Source: Gigantopelta aegis (Eukaryota; Mollusca; Gastropoda; Neomphalida; Peltospiridae). Taken from it: 64,000 nt of DNA. This document shows, in pieces, positions 11,096 through 21,557 of the stretch. A model generated the notes under the pieces. It ran no database searches. It worked only from the letters and a program-made list of their open reading frames with translations, and had not been told where the DNA came from. How positions within the stretch are numbered: the first letter of the stretch is position 1; every line of letters begins with the position of its first letter. Both the position numbers and the translations under genes were made by a program. The DNA lies in assembly GCF_016097555.1 (NCBI RefSeq), contig NC_054704.1, positions 81,105,952 through 81,169,951 of the forward strand, read 5' to 3'.

Positions 11096-11307
11096 CAATC
11101 CCAACCACCCACTGACAGGTATATTGCATTCTTTTGTAGTCTTGATTACAACATTTGGGCATTTCCCTGATGGCCGACGTTTATTTACAGCCAGTTTTGT
11201 AACATTTGAATGCATGTACTCTATTTTGATCAATATTGTATTCAAACATTTCTCTTGCTGTTAGATCCATATCAGATGATAAATAGCTACTTGTAAGTTG
11301 ACGTAAA

Positions 11308-11447
11308 GTTCATCAGGCTAACCAAGAGTGGTCTTTGGTGATCATTACAACCGCAGTGATTGACGTTACAAAACTGTTAGTTTTTATAACGTCAGTCACA
11401 GCTATATTGAATAACCACTGAAGTTTATTTCATGTAGCCTGGTTAAA
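11308..11447. mobile_element. Hairpin MITE, about 140 bp
   Basis: Nested inverted pairs: CAGGCTA/TAGCCTG outside, AGTGGT/ACCACT, then GTGATTGACGTTACAAAAC against TTTTTATAACGTCAGTCAC at the centre. Noncoding. Confidence 0.6.
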
Positions 11448-11929
11448 GTTGTGCATTTGATTTTCACATCTGTATATACCAATATTTTAAACATACACAA
11501 AAATGCCCCAAATAGGGACGGTAGAAAATAAATAATATAACAATTCACAGAGACGTATTTAAACAAGTATAACTGTATTTACATTCACATTTACATTTAT
11601 TGACATGCATGGATTATATGAGCGCCAAATGCTGGAAACATCGTATTGATTTCACACTCGTACATATCAAGAATTGACAACACAAGGTCAGCATGGGTCA
11701 GATAATATGCAAGCGACACTGATAAAATAAACGTCCTGTTTAGCAGGATTCCCAAGTATTCTGTAATGCGGCTGAAATTGATTCATACCTACACTGAATG
11801 AACATGATCAGGAAACAATAGAGTTAGTTCTCACACAAAAATAATCAAATGTACTTGACACTAAACTGTAACAGATGAAAGAGATCACAGTGTCGGTTTC
11901 ACACACAGATGTTGATTTCTTCCTAATTT

Positions 11930-12115
11930 TTTACAAGTCAAATGGAGATTTCCTTCTACAACCAGACAAAAAGGGCGTGATGTTGGCATAGGATCCCCTT
12001 TTGAATAGTGCCTTTAAAATGAACAGCAGATTCAAAAGGCACCTCTTGGAAAACTCCCAACTATATCGACCCCTTTAGACACAGATATATTGGAAAGTTT
12101 TGTTTTCGGAAGGAA
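11930..12115 (+). repeat. Dispersed repeat X, first copy
   Basis: TTCTACAACCAGACAAAAAG, the following CCCCTTTTGAATAG segment and the CAGATATATT end are matched at 12890-13090 with the same order and spacing. The two copies lie about 950 bp apart. Confidence 0.6.
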
Positions 12116-12200
12116 CTTTAGTATATACTTTAAAACAATATATCTTAAAGTCACAGACCTAGTTTCATCCTGTGAAAATGCACACACTGTTTGGAAGAAG

Positions 12201-12521
12201 AAAATATTTTACTTAACGACGCACTCAATACATTTTATTTTACGGTTGTATGGCGTCAGACATATGGTTAAGGACCACACAGATATTGAGAGAGGAAACC
12301 CGCTGTCGCCACTTCATGGGCTACTCTATTCGGTTAGCAGCAATGGATCTTTTATATGCACCATCCCACAGACAGGATAACACATACCACGGCCTTTGAT
12401 ATACCAGTCGTGGTGCACTGGCTGGAACAAGAAATAGCCCAATCTGCCCACCGACGGGGATCGATCCCAGACCAACCGCGCATCGAGCGGGTGTTTTACC
12501 ACTGGGCTACGTCCCGCCCCC
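12201..12521 (-). mobile_element. Full-length SINE, head A and tail A
   Basis: The minus-strand head GGGGCGGGACGTAGCCCAGT (A box) is followed by a B-box-like GGGATCGATCCCC, the core GGCCGTGGTATGTG and tail A ending GTCGTTAAGTAAAATATTTT. It is one of the best-preserved copies. Confidence 0.9.
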
Positions 12522-12524
12522 ATA

Positions 12525-12890
12525 TGTTTGGTTAATCTACAAACCTGTAACACATTTGGATACAGTTACAATAGAGTGAAACAAGAATCTCTTGAAACGG
12601 GGACATATCCTTAGAACAAAGAACACACTAACAAAAAACTAGTATAGAGCTCGTCTCCATAACCGTTATTTTACAACTATGAAAAATGCATTTCGTGACA
12701 TTAGAAACACTTAGATGATCAAAAACAATTGGAATGTAGGGAAATGGATAATATAAACAATAAAATCTGTCTGATTTCAGTTATCCAAAACAGCTCTAAT
12801 AGTGAAACAAACACCGTAGTGTTTAAAACCTAGGGTCTGTTACTTAAAGTTAAAACATGGTAGTGGTTTACTAGTACTCTGCTAAACAAT
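12525..12890. repeat. Dispersed repeat Y, also at the right end of the window
   Basis: TTAATCTACAAACCTGTAAC, ACTATGAAAAATGCATTT, GATCAAAAACAATT and TAATAGTGAAACAAACACC match 63611-63960 in the same order. Together with repeat X it is probably part of a longer element; no coding sequence is visible. Confidence 0.6.
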
Positions 12891-13090
12891 GGGGGGAAAC
12901 AAATCGAGATTGGCTTTTACAACCAGACAAAAAGGAGAATCCATGGTGCCGAGGTGCTAACTGTGACTCCCCCCTATTTAAATAGATTATTAAACATGGA
13001 TAACAAACTCAAAATGTCATATTGGTTATGCACCCCTTAAAAACACTGCATCCGTCCCCTATAGACAGATATATTCTTTGATTTTGATTT
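12890..13090 (+). repeat. Dispersed repeat X, second copy
   Basis: TTTTACAACCAGACAAAAAG and the downstream blocks match 11930-12115. Confidence 0.6.
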
Positions 13091-13320
13091 TAATAGGATA
13101 CTAACAATAATAGCTTTACGACATCGTGGTCTTTTCCACTAAAACTAGTTTCTTGCTGTAATAACCGAATATATCTTACACTAATAATAAAGTCTGCGGT
13201 CTTAATAGACAGACAACTGTTACACAAGGAGCCCGTTATAGCAAGGTTTGAACGTACAATGAACTGATCCCATCTAAGCAGTGTGTAGATTGTAAGATTT
13301 CGGCGCGGACGTAACGTACA

Positions 13321-13324
<4 letters not shown>

Positions 13325-13362
<38 letters not shown>
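13325..13362 (+). repeat. (CA)n microsatellite
   Basis: About 19 CA units, creating a false Cys-Val frame on the minus strand. Confidence 0.95.
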
Positions 13363-13366
<4 letters not shown>

Positions 13367-13573
13367 TTTTGAATATCATCATAAAAAGGTCGCAGGAAGG
13401 ATATGTTCTGTCGAGTACAAGTCTCCGCTTGCATAAAGGCCAAAGTAATCGTGTGTTTTTTGTTCTAAATGTTATAACATTACTGAATGGCAACCTGGTA
13501 ATAAACACATGGGTGAACCCGGTACCGCGGTGCGTTCTAGGAGCATTGCGCTGCTTGATGATGGGGTAGACCA

Positions 13574-13703
<130 letters not shown>

Positions 13704-13856
13704 ATACAGAGTGTGTGAGACTGTGTGTAAGAGAAAGACATGGTATGAAAAGACTGTTCTAAATAAGCTCTAGTGCTAGTTTTTATTTTAAACGGGCAGT
13801 CCTCTTTCTGGTGGTTTAAGAGGGATGAAATTTCCAGTAAAGATATTTCGACAACT

Positions 13857-13860
<4 letters not shown>

Positions 13861-13937
<77 letters not shown>
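13861..13937 (+). repeat. (GA)n microsatellite
   Basis: About 38 uninterrupted GA units. Confidence 0.95.
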
Positions 13938-13938
<1 letters not shown>

Positions 13939-13965
13939 AGAAAATGATATTTTATATACATTTAC

Positions 13966-14112
13966 CAACACACAGTACAGTGCATATTATAACCTTTTGT
14001 CGTGGGGCAGTGGGTGAGACGGCAAAACATTCAAGATTCCTTAGAAGGAGATCGATCCTGTGATCAATAGCACCTCAGGCGAGCGCTCTACCACTGAGCT
14101 ACATCCTGCCCC
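13966..14112 (-). mobile_element. SINE fragment with tRNA-like head
   Basis: The minus-strand head GGGGCAGGATGTAGCTCAGT, GGTAGAGCGCTCGCCTGAGG and B-box-like AGGATCGATCTCC is the most tRNA-like head in the window. The tail is missing. Confidence 0.75.
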
Positions 14113-14829
14113 AATAAATAAATGGAAATCCGGTGTTGATAGAATATTGAGAGCGTATTTGCGAGTGTACATGTGTGTAGTTATCGCTCGAGTGAATGAA
14201 CATGTGAATACGACTGTATGTTATCTGACATTTGATCAAGTATATTGATCATGTATATTGTGTTTCTTTTATAAAATAAAAAATTGACTATTTTAGAAAT
14301 AAATAGAACATTCATTCATTCGTTCGTTATTTTACTTGATTTATTCATGGTTTCGTTCATGATTCATTTATTTATACACTCATACATTCATTTATAGATT
14401 CATTCATTCACTCATTGACTTTTTAAAAACGATATTACAATTTATGGCTTAAAAATGAATGTGGACAATCGAGTTAAGCAAACTATACTACAGAATGTCC
14501 TTATATTGTCACAAGACTGTCCGTGAAAAACGAAAACCTTTCTTTTAATTTAATAACACGTTTTAGTTTTAATCTGTACCAGTTATTGATTTTGTAGTCA
14601 ATTGGACTACAGTGCATAATTGTGGTTCTTCTTCTTCATTCTGCTCTATTATACCTTTCATAACTATCACCTATATTTCGTAATTTATGTAGGTGATAAT
14701 AATTATTTTACGTCCTTTTTGGGAAACGTACATAAATTAAAAACATCAGTATCACTCTGTTCTTCTAAATATTTCAATTGAATCAGGCCTGATCACATGA
14801 CATTTTTTGAGATCCGCATGAGGTGGAAT

Positions 14830-14990
14830 ACAACTTGAGGTGCAAATGGGTCGGAGGATCGATCCCACTCGGTGGACACAATAGATTTATTTCTGTCCCA
14901 ACCATTTCGCCATGACTTGTATATAACAAATTGTGATGTGTGCTGCTCTGTCTGTGGAGAAGTATATACAAATGTCTATGGGGAAGTATA
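14830..14990 (+). mobile_element. Degraded SINE, head E-like
   Basis: GAGGTGCAAATGGGTCGGAG, GATCGATCCCACTCGGTGGA and GACTTGTATATA retain the order of the head and core. The tail is not recognisable. Confidence 0.5.
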
Positions 14991-15399
14991 TACACAAAAA
15001 TGCATTGTTATTATTCATTGGCGGCAGCCGGTTTTCTCTCTCATCACTTGACCAAGTTTTAAATCAGATTTAAATCACCATATGTTAGACATCAAAGTAG
15101 ATGTATGTAAATATTTGCTGAGGTGTTCTACGCTAATAGCTCGAAAAGACAAATAACTTGTAAACTGTATGATATGGTAATTGGTTCCGAACAAATCGCA
15201 CACACGCACAAAAACATGGACGGACGGACAAACACAAAATGCATATACAATCAAAACAAATGTATAAATTATATAAAGCAATTTGTTTACTTCACATTAT
15301 ACGCCGAACCAAGTAAAATGCTGTACCTAAATATATAAACAAATTTAATATATAAATTAATTTAAACATACATATCTCTGAATCCAGAAAATCCATTTT

Positions 15400-15427
<28 letters not shown>
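15400..15427 (+). repeat. Poly-G run of about 28
   Basis: A homopolymer followed by G-rich DNA (GGGGGAGGTTTGGAGGGGG). It is able in principle to form G-quadruplexes and its length is error-prone in assemblies. Confidence 0.9.
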
Positions 15428-15432
<5 letters not shown>

Positions 15433-17461
15433 ACATGAGGTGGAATGCCAAGGGAACTTTGGGGGAGGTTTGGAGGGGGATCATAAGAAAATGAAAATTA
15501 ATATATAATAAAATTATAACTCGCAAAATAATGATTATAAGATAACAGAAGCGATTCTATTATTTTTGTCTATATTAAATAAAGGCGAAGTCACATTTTT
15601 CCCAGTTAAAAAGAAAGTAAATTACTTTTTTATGACTTTAGAAAAGCATAAATGTTACATAAAATGTTGGGTTTTTTTTTTACAAATAAAAACGATTAGG
15701 ATGTAAGATATTATTTTTGTGGAGTAATCGAGTGTGATCTGTAGAAATATTTAATTTCATAACACTCATAATATAGAAACTTGAGCATTATATTTTAAAC
15801 ACTGCTATTGTGAACGATCATGATGTAAGATATTAAACTACATGTGTTAACTTTTTGAGGAGAAATTAAGTGGTATTAAGTGATCTATAGAAATAATTGA
15901 TTTGCTAACTTGATGACTTTAACATTTAAACACTGTCATTATAAACACTTATAAATAGTATAAGTTTAATATTTAAAAATCATATTGTAGTCATTTAATT
16001 CAACTTACATTTATGTTTTACCGGTAAGTATTAATTTATAAAAAATTAAAACGTTAAATAAAATATACGGACAAAATGATGGAAGGAAAAAAAGACAAAC
16101 AACAAACAAAAAGCAAACGAAATTAAATGGAATTTTAAATAAATACGCTGTAGATAGGTTAGTAGGTAGTAGATAAGAAAATAAATAACTACATGTATAT
16201 CACTAAATCAGTAAATAATTATGTAAGTAAGTAAGTAAATAAATAATTGAGAAAATGAATAAACGGGTGGATGAATGAATGAATAAATAAATGGAAGATA
16301 GAGAAAATATTTCTATACAATTTCTTTATATAAAAATGCATTGTAAATAGAACATGACGCTATGTAAATTTATAATGTATCACGAAGACACAAACTTGGA
16401 AACTTCGGACTGTTAATAAACTAAACACTTGTCCCTTGACTTTAATATGAAGGGTTTAGAATATTTAATTATAAAACTAGTTGTATAAAAAATTAAATCT
16501 TAAACCAAAACAACAAAACTATCATTATGTGTGCAAAACATTAATATTTTTTTAAATATGTACTAGTATATAGTAGTATACAATATATTAACAAAGACAT
16601 TCAAATGTATTTTAATTATATATCTATAATGCATAGAAAATGTAACCATAAACATGTCAAATTCATAAAAAGTAGTATTGTAAAATACTTTAAAGTTTAC
16701 AATTTAAATCAGGCTAGGTTCATATTAGAAAGCAACTGAATATGATATTGTGTTAATACTAGTGTTATAACACATTGATGGAATAGATAAGAAGTAATAA
16801 AACATTTAGAGTTTATAGATTTTAATAATAAATTATTCTAAACAATTAGAATAAAATCAATTAAACAATTATTGTTGTTGCATGTATTATTATTATTATT
16901 ATTATATTATCATCATTATTATTAAAGAATTTCATGCACAATATAGAATATTACTAAACCTCGTTGAAAGCATGTATTGTTTTATAATAAATATTTAATT
17001 TTCTTACAATAATTAATAAACAAACAAACTAAAACTGTTTTATTACCTTTTTCTAAATAAAATGATCCAATTTTCATACTATGATGGAAGCGTATTAGTA
17101 TTTTGTATTAGTCAATAGTTTGCTAGTAAATACACATTATATCAAAACTCATTTTTTTATTTTTAAATATATTTAAACAGATACTCATTGTATACTTGAA
17201 TGTATATAATTACGTTTAAAAAATATTTTTTTTACACTTTACCATACAATTTGCCAGTTTAATAAAACTATTGAACTACTTAATATTTTTCCATAGATTT
17301 TGATGCTGAAGATAATATCAAGACATGGATAATGGCTATTTAAAGGACCACCGTAACCCATTATTTTAAAAACATGAAATAAAATAGAAAATATAACTTT
17401 TCCTATGATATTAACAGCTATTAACAGATTGTAAACGTGACAGAACTGGAATATAACTTAC

Positions 17462-17507
17462 TTGTTTTATCGCCTTCCAAACAAACGCCTTCGTTCACAG
17501 GCAACAA
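17462..17507 (-). other. Possible 5' UTR exon of the DMRT2-like gene
   Basis: On the minus strand a TATA-like TTTATAAGC (17531-17539) is followed about 30 bp later by a short stretch ending in a strong donor AACAA|GTAAGTT (GTAAGT at 17456-17461). The DM exon begins with an acceptor just before its ATG, so a noncoding first exon is required somewhere upstream, and this is the best candidate seen. The start is estimated from TATA spacing. Nothing directly links this exon to the gene. Confidence 0.3.
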
Positions 17508-17524
17508 TGAATGAATATAATTGC

Positions 17525-17860
17525 TTCACTGCTTATAAACAAGAGATATATGTCTCGGTGTGACCCTCACAGAGAACACATTAAGATGTGGTGTAAATAC
17601 GTTTTATTGGTCGCAATTATTCACATGTGTCTTGAAAGAGAAGCCGAGAGAGAAAAACGAAAACGCGATCTGATTGGCTGCTCGCGAGAAACAGTCACGC
17701 CCTTCGGCTGACGTCTGGCGCGATGGGGGACAGATTTGTACGGAGCGCAAGACGTGGTGGAGAGAAGTTTGAAGAAGTTTAGATACAACTGATAATTTAC
17801 TGTAAAGTCACTGGTGCGAGCCGTGACCCCCCCGCAAAACAGCGATCCCTCAACACGGAG
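17525..17860 (-). promoter_or_regulatory. Candidate promoter region (TATA, two CCAAT boxes, CpG-rich)
   Basis: Read on the minus strand: CAGCCAATCAG (near 17680), GACCAATAAAACG (near 17600) and TTTATAAGC (17531-17539) lie in promoter order. The block is richer in CpG than its surroundings (GCGCGATGG, CTCGCGAG). Orientation toward the DMRT2-like gene fits, but divergent use cannot be excluded. Confidence 0.35.
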
Positions 17861-18004
17861 GTCTTCCAGTGAGGTCAGATGAATCGTGTATGGAAATGAA
17901 TCAGTGAAATAGATTTTTATTTGAAATGCAGTTTCGAAGACATTTAACGTTTACACACCTTTTTAAATGAATAGTTTTTTTTGTTCAGTCTTCTCCTGGT
18001 GAAA

Positions 18005-18225
18005 CAAGTTTAGTTTGTTCAACACCATTGGCTATTGGATGTCAAACGTTTGGTTATTCTGACACGTAGTGATCAGAGGAAACCCACTACATTTTTCCTA
18101 ATGCCGCAAGTAATCTTTTATATGCACCATACCACAGACAGGACAGAACATACCACAGCCTTTGATATACCAGTCGTGGTGCACTGGCTGGAACGAGAAA
18201 TACCACAAATGGGCCAACCGACTGG
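18005..18225 (-). mobile_element. SINE with tail B, head truncated
   Basis: Tail B (GTTTGACATCCAATAGCCAA on the minus strand) and the core TATCAAAGGCTGTGGTATGT are present. The tRNA-like head is cut off after the CCAGTGCACCACGACTGG segment. Confidence 0.8.
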
Positions 18226-18334
18226 CCCCTCTCCTGATGATGTTAACTTATAGTATATCAACGAAACGTTGAGAAACTTCAGTGTTTGAGACTTTGTTTT
18301 ATTACTTACAGTGCAGTGTTACTCGTTTGAAAAG

Positions 18335-18677
18335 AGGGGCGGAACGTAGCCCAGTGGTAAAGCACTCGATCGATGCGCGGTCGGTCTAGGATCGATCCCG
18401 TCGGTGGGCCCATTGGGCTATTTCTGGTTCCAGCCAGTGCACCACGACTGGTATATCAAAGGCCGCGGTATGTACTACCCTGTCTGTGGAATGGTGCATA
18501 TAAAAAATCACTTGCTGCTAATCGAAAAGAGTAACCCATGAAGTGGCGACAGCGGGTTTCCTCTCTCAATACTAGTATCTGTGTGGTCCTTCACCATATG
18601 TCCGACGCCATATAACCGTAAATAAAATGTGTTGAGTGCGTCGTTATATAAAAAAAAAACCCATTTCCTTTTACATT
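18335..18677 (+). mobile_element. Full-length SINE, head A and tail A, with 12-bp TSD
   Basis: The A box lies in GGAACGTAGCCCAGTGGTAA and the B box in AGGATCGATCCC. Then follow the core and tail A ending CGTTATATAAAAAAAAAACC. It is flanked by the direct repeat TCGTTTGAAAAG (18323-18334 and 18678-18689), the target-site duplication. Confidence 0.93.
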
Positions 18678-18689
18678 TCGTTTGAAAAG

Positions 18690-19802
18690 TTCATCTTTCT
18701 AGCCCATTCGACTCTGTATTGTACAGAGATACGGTCATGATCGTGGATATTGGTTTTATCGTTCAAATTTAAACCATCTTTGTATCCGAATGCATCAGCC
18801 TAGCGCTTGAAATAAATCGATTATTGCTCAAGAGAAACAGTAAACTCATTAATTAGTGCATTAATTATTAATAAAAAATACTAACACGTCTAATTAAATT
18901 TTAATATTTTCGACGTAAACGTAGTCCAGCTCTGTTAACTGCAACTAGTCACATGACATGTCGGTTTTTTCACACGTCCCATCAGTGCCTGATGAGAGAC
19001 ATATCAAAAGTCGTGTTATGGTAAACAGCAAAATTCCCTTGTTGCTATTTGTAGCTGTAGCCAATGTTGTTATATCGTGACCAGTTAGATAGACTTATAC
19101 TATAATGATAAAACAAAACATACTTAAATTGCGGCGTAGTTTTTGTTTGTTTCTTGTTATTGTTTGTTGGGTTGGGTTTTTATGATGGAGGTATTAGAAC
19201 TGTGAAAAGTCACATTCTGGTATAATATACTGAAAAGTAGTCATTTTATGAAAAAGTTAGACCCCACAACTATTAAAACATTACGACAGCAATATATATC
19301 ACCCAGTACCACCAACAAGACCAATATGCCTTCCTGTTATGTGATTATTAAAGAAGCTGTTTTAAAGATTGCACAATGGCTGCTCTCCGCCAAAATTATT
19401 TATTAATTTTTATTTTCATTGTATCATGAACTGCTCAAAATAATGACAAGCGAGTAATTAATTTGCCAACATAAAAACATATTGGGAAATCTTTAGCGGA
19501 TGAAAGAGCCCAGTTCTAGTGTACTTAATATGCAGCCATATTTCTTTGAGGGCGAATAGCTTGCTTCCGTTTTAATGGATGTGCAACATATAATTTTCTG
19601 TTTCTGGTTTTACCCAGAAGTCTTGAGAAAGATACCGTTTATGTCAAGTGACAGCATATTACACTTTTGACATTATCGAGTTGATTATGAAAATACATTA
19701 AGAAAATATTATAATTTATTATTGTTTATCATTTAAGATTTATAATTGTTGGTCAACATGGGCAAATATGACATACAATATAATATTGTGGACCCTTATT
19801 TA
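18690..19802. other. AT-rich DNA, no gene seen
   Basis: No exon, repeat family or hairpin was recognised with confidence. Confidence 0.4.
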
Positions 19803-20074
19803 TTTCATTTCAACTTATTTTCGTGCTCATATCTAATTAAGGTTCAATCATGCTGTCCTGGGCACACACCTCAGCTATCTGGGCTATCTGTCCAGGACAG
19901 TGGGTTGGTGGGTTAGTTCTTAGTTGTTAATGAGAGAGAAGAGGGTGTAGTGGTCTTACACTTACCCATGGAGTCGTGAAAACTCGCTCTGAGTGGGAGC
20001 CGGTACCGGGCTGCGAACCCTGTATCTACCAGACTTATGTCCGATGGCTTAACCACGACACCAGCGAAGCTGGT
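19803..20074 (-). mobile_element. SINE family D
   Basis: Minus-strand head (CTGGTGTCGTGGTTAAGCCA, B-box-like AGGGTTCGCAGCCC), CCCACTGTCCTGGACAGATA and the CTTAATTAGATATGAGCACG end. It matches the copy at 7449-7706. Confidence 0.85.
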
Positions 20075-20279
20075 TTGTGCACCCTTAAATACTATTTTCA
20101 AAAAAACTATTCCTGTATATGGTAAACGTTAAGTTCGTATTAAATTGAAGATTAAAATAGGAAAATAATTATTACAAACTACGTGCTGTAACTACTCAAC
20201 TCTATGAACCTGTTCATTTCACTATTATTACAAACAATTTAAGTATTAAATTGTAAAATGACATGTTAAACGAGTTTCC

Positions 20280-20420
20280 CGTCTGATACTACGCATAATT
20301 GGCAGAAGCGGAGTCCCAGTCAAGTTGCTATCGGAATCCACGCGTCATCGAGGCAAGATTTACGATTGAGGCATTCCTTAAACGACCCATTCGCGCACCT
20401 GTTCACTGCATTCAAGATAA
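20280..20420. other. GC-richer block, possible conserved noncoding DNA
   Basis: A short stretch with CpGs (CCACGCGTCATCGAGGC, CCCATTCGCGCACC) stands out from AT-rich surroundings. No splice pair or family match is seen. Confidence 0.2.
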
Positions 20421-20960
20421 AACAAACCTTTTGTTTTTAGAATTAACTGATATACACATCTTGGTTTTTTTTTCTTCTCTACCGCTTTATGGAATTGCAA
20501 TTATGGTTTTAAGTCATATGAAAGTGAGTTTTTCTTTCTCTTATTGAAAGAAACGTCTGTTTCGTTCTCTCAAAATGTTCCATTCGTCAAACAACGCGAC
20601 GCTGAACAGTATTAACAAAGCTGTTGAACAGAAAAAGTTTGTTTTTGAAGTTAATTGTTTTTGTATTTTCAACACTTTAAAAGAGTTAGAAGTATACGGT
20701 TGCTGATTACTTTACAAATCAAAATGTTTTTCATTTCGACGTGGGAGTAATAATGGTGAAATTCAAATATATTGCAAAAAGTGACAAACTCAGTAAAATC
20801 GCATCGCATGACCAAGTACTGTTATAACCAATTTAAATGAAACCACCGTAAAGTGTTCGCAAGGGAAATAAATTTATAAAAAAAACCCCCACCAAAATAA
20901 AGTTTGATGTTTTGGACAGGGAGTGACTGGGATTATTTTCTAGTTATTAAAATGAACAAA

Positions 20961-21090
20961 AATAATTTAACAATTGTACAACAAAGTGTACACCAATAAT
21001 TTAACAATTGTACAACAAAGTGTACAACAATAATTTAACAATTGTACAACAAATTGTACAACAAAGTGTACAACAATAATTTAACAATTT
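20961..21090 (+). repeat. Minisatellite, 34-bp unit rich in TTGTACAA palindromes
   Basis: AATAATTTAACAATTGTACA starts at 20961, 20995, 21029 and 21075. The third unit is 12 bp longer. Each unit carries one or two near-palindromic TTGTACAA cores. Confidence 0.9.
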
Positions 21091-21167
21091 AACATAGTTT
21101 AGACCACATCTACATTTAGCTAACAGAAAAGTAATTTACGTTGTCAATGTTAGTTTTATTCGCTACT

Positions 21168-21557
21168 TTAAAGGGACATTCCTGAGTTTGCTTCACTTTT
21201 TAAGATGTTATTGACTAACGGAGACTTTTTAACTATTGTAATTACATATCAAATATATTTTTTCTGCATAAAATATCAGTGGCTGTATATTAAACATGTT
21301 TCTGATCGTTCTAATATTTGTACTAGGTTAAATTTCATTTTATTTCCTAGAATATTGTTTTTTCATACGTACGAAATTATTTGAAGACCAAATCAGTTGG
21401 GCGTTTTACGAATATTAAGACAAACAGAAACACATTGAATATACAGACACTGATATTCTAAACAAGAAAATATATTTAATATGTAAGCTTAATCGTAGAA
21501 ATATTTTATTAGTCGGAAACATATTATAATGCAGCAAACTCAGGAATGTCCCTTTAA
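21168..21557. mobile_element. Palindromic MITE with TTAA ends, 390 bp
   Basis: The termini TTAAAGGGACATTCCTGAGT and ACTCAGGAATGTCCCTTTAA are perfect inverted repeats. The homology between halves continues inward to the centre at TACGTACGA. Reading TTAA as target duplication, the element begins AGGGAC at both ends. A second copy in reverse orientation is at 31675-32058. No coding sequence. Confidence 0.88.

Larger units (their letters stand above)
14113..17461. other. AT-rich DNA without a recognised gene
   Basis: It holds a (CATT)n-like tract (14312-14412), a worn SINE (14830-14990), a poly-G run (15400-15427), a (GTAA)n/(GAAT)n tract near 16225-16290 and (TAT)n near 16886. The remaining 1.5 kb is very AT-rich. 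I see no exon. Confidence 0.5.

Noticed and set aside
10899-11245. Gly/Val/Trp-rich minus-strand and Pro/Gln-rich plus-strand frames
   Set aside because: Produced by an A/C-only low-complexity tract.
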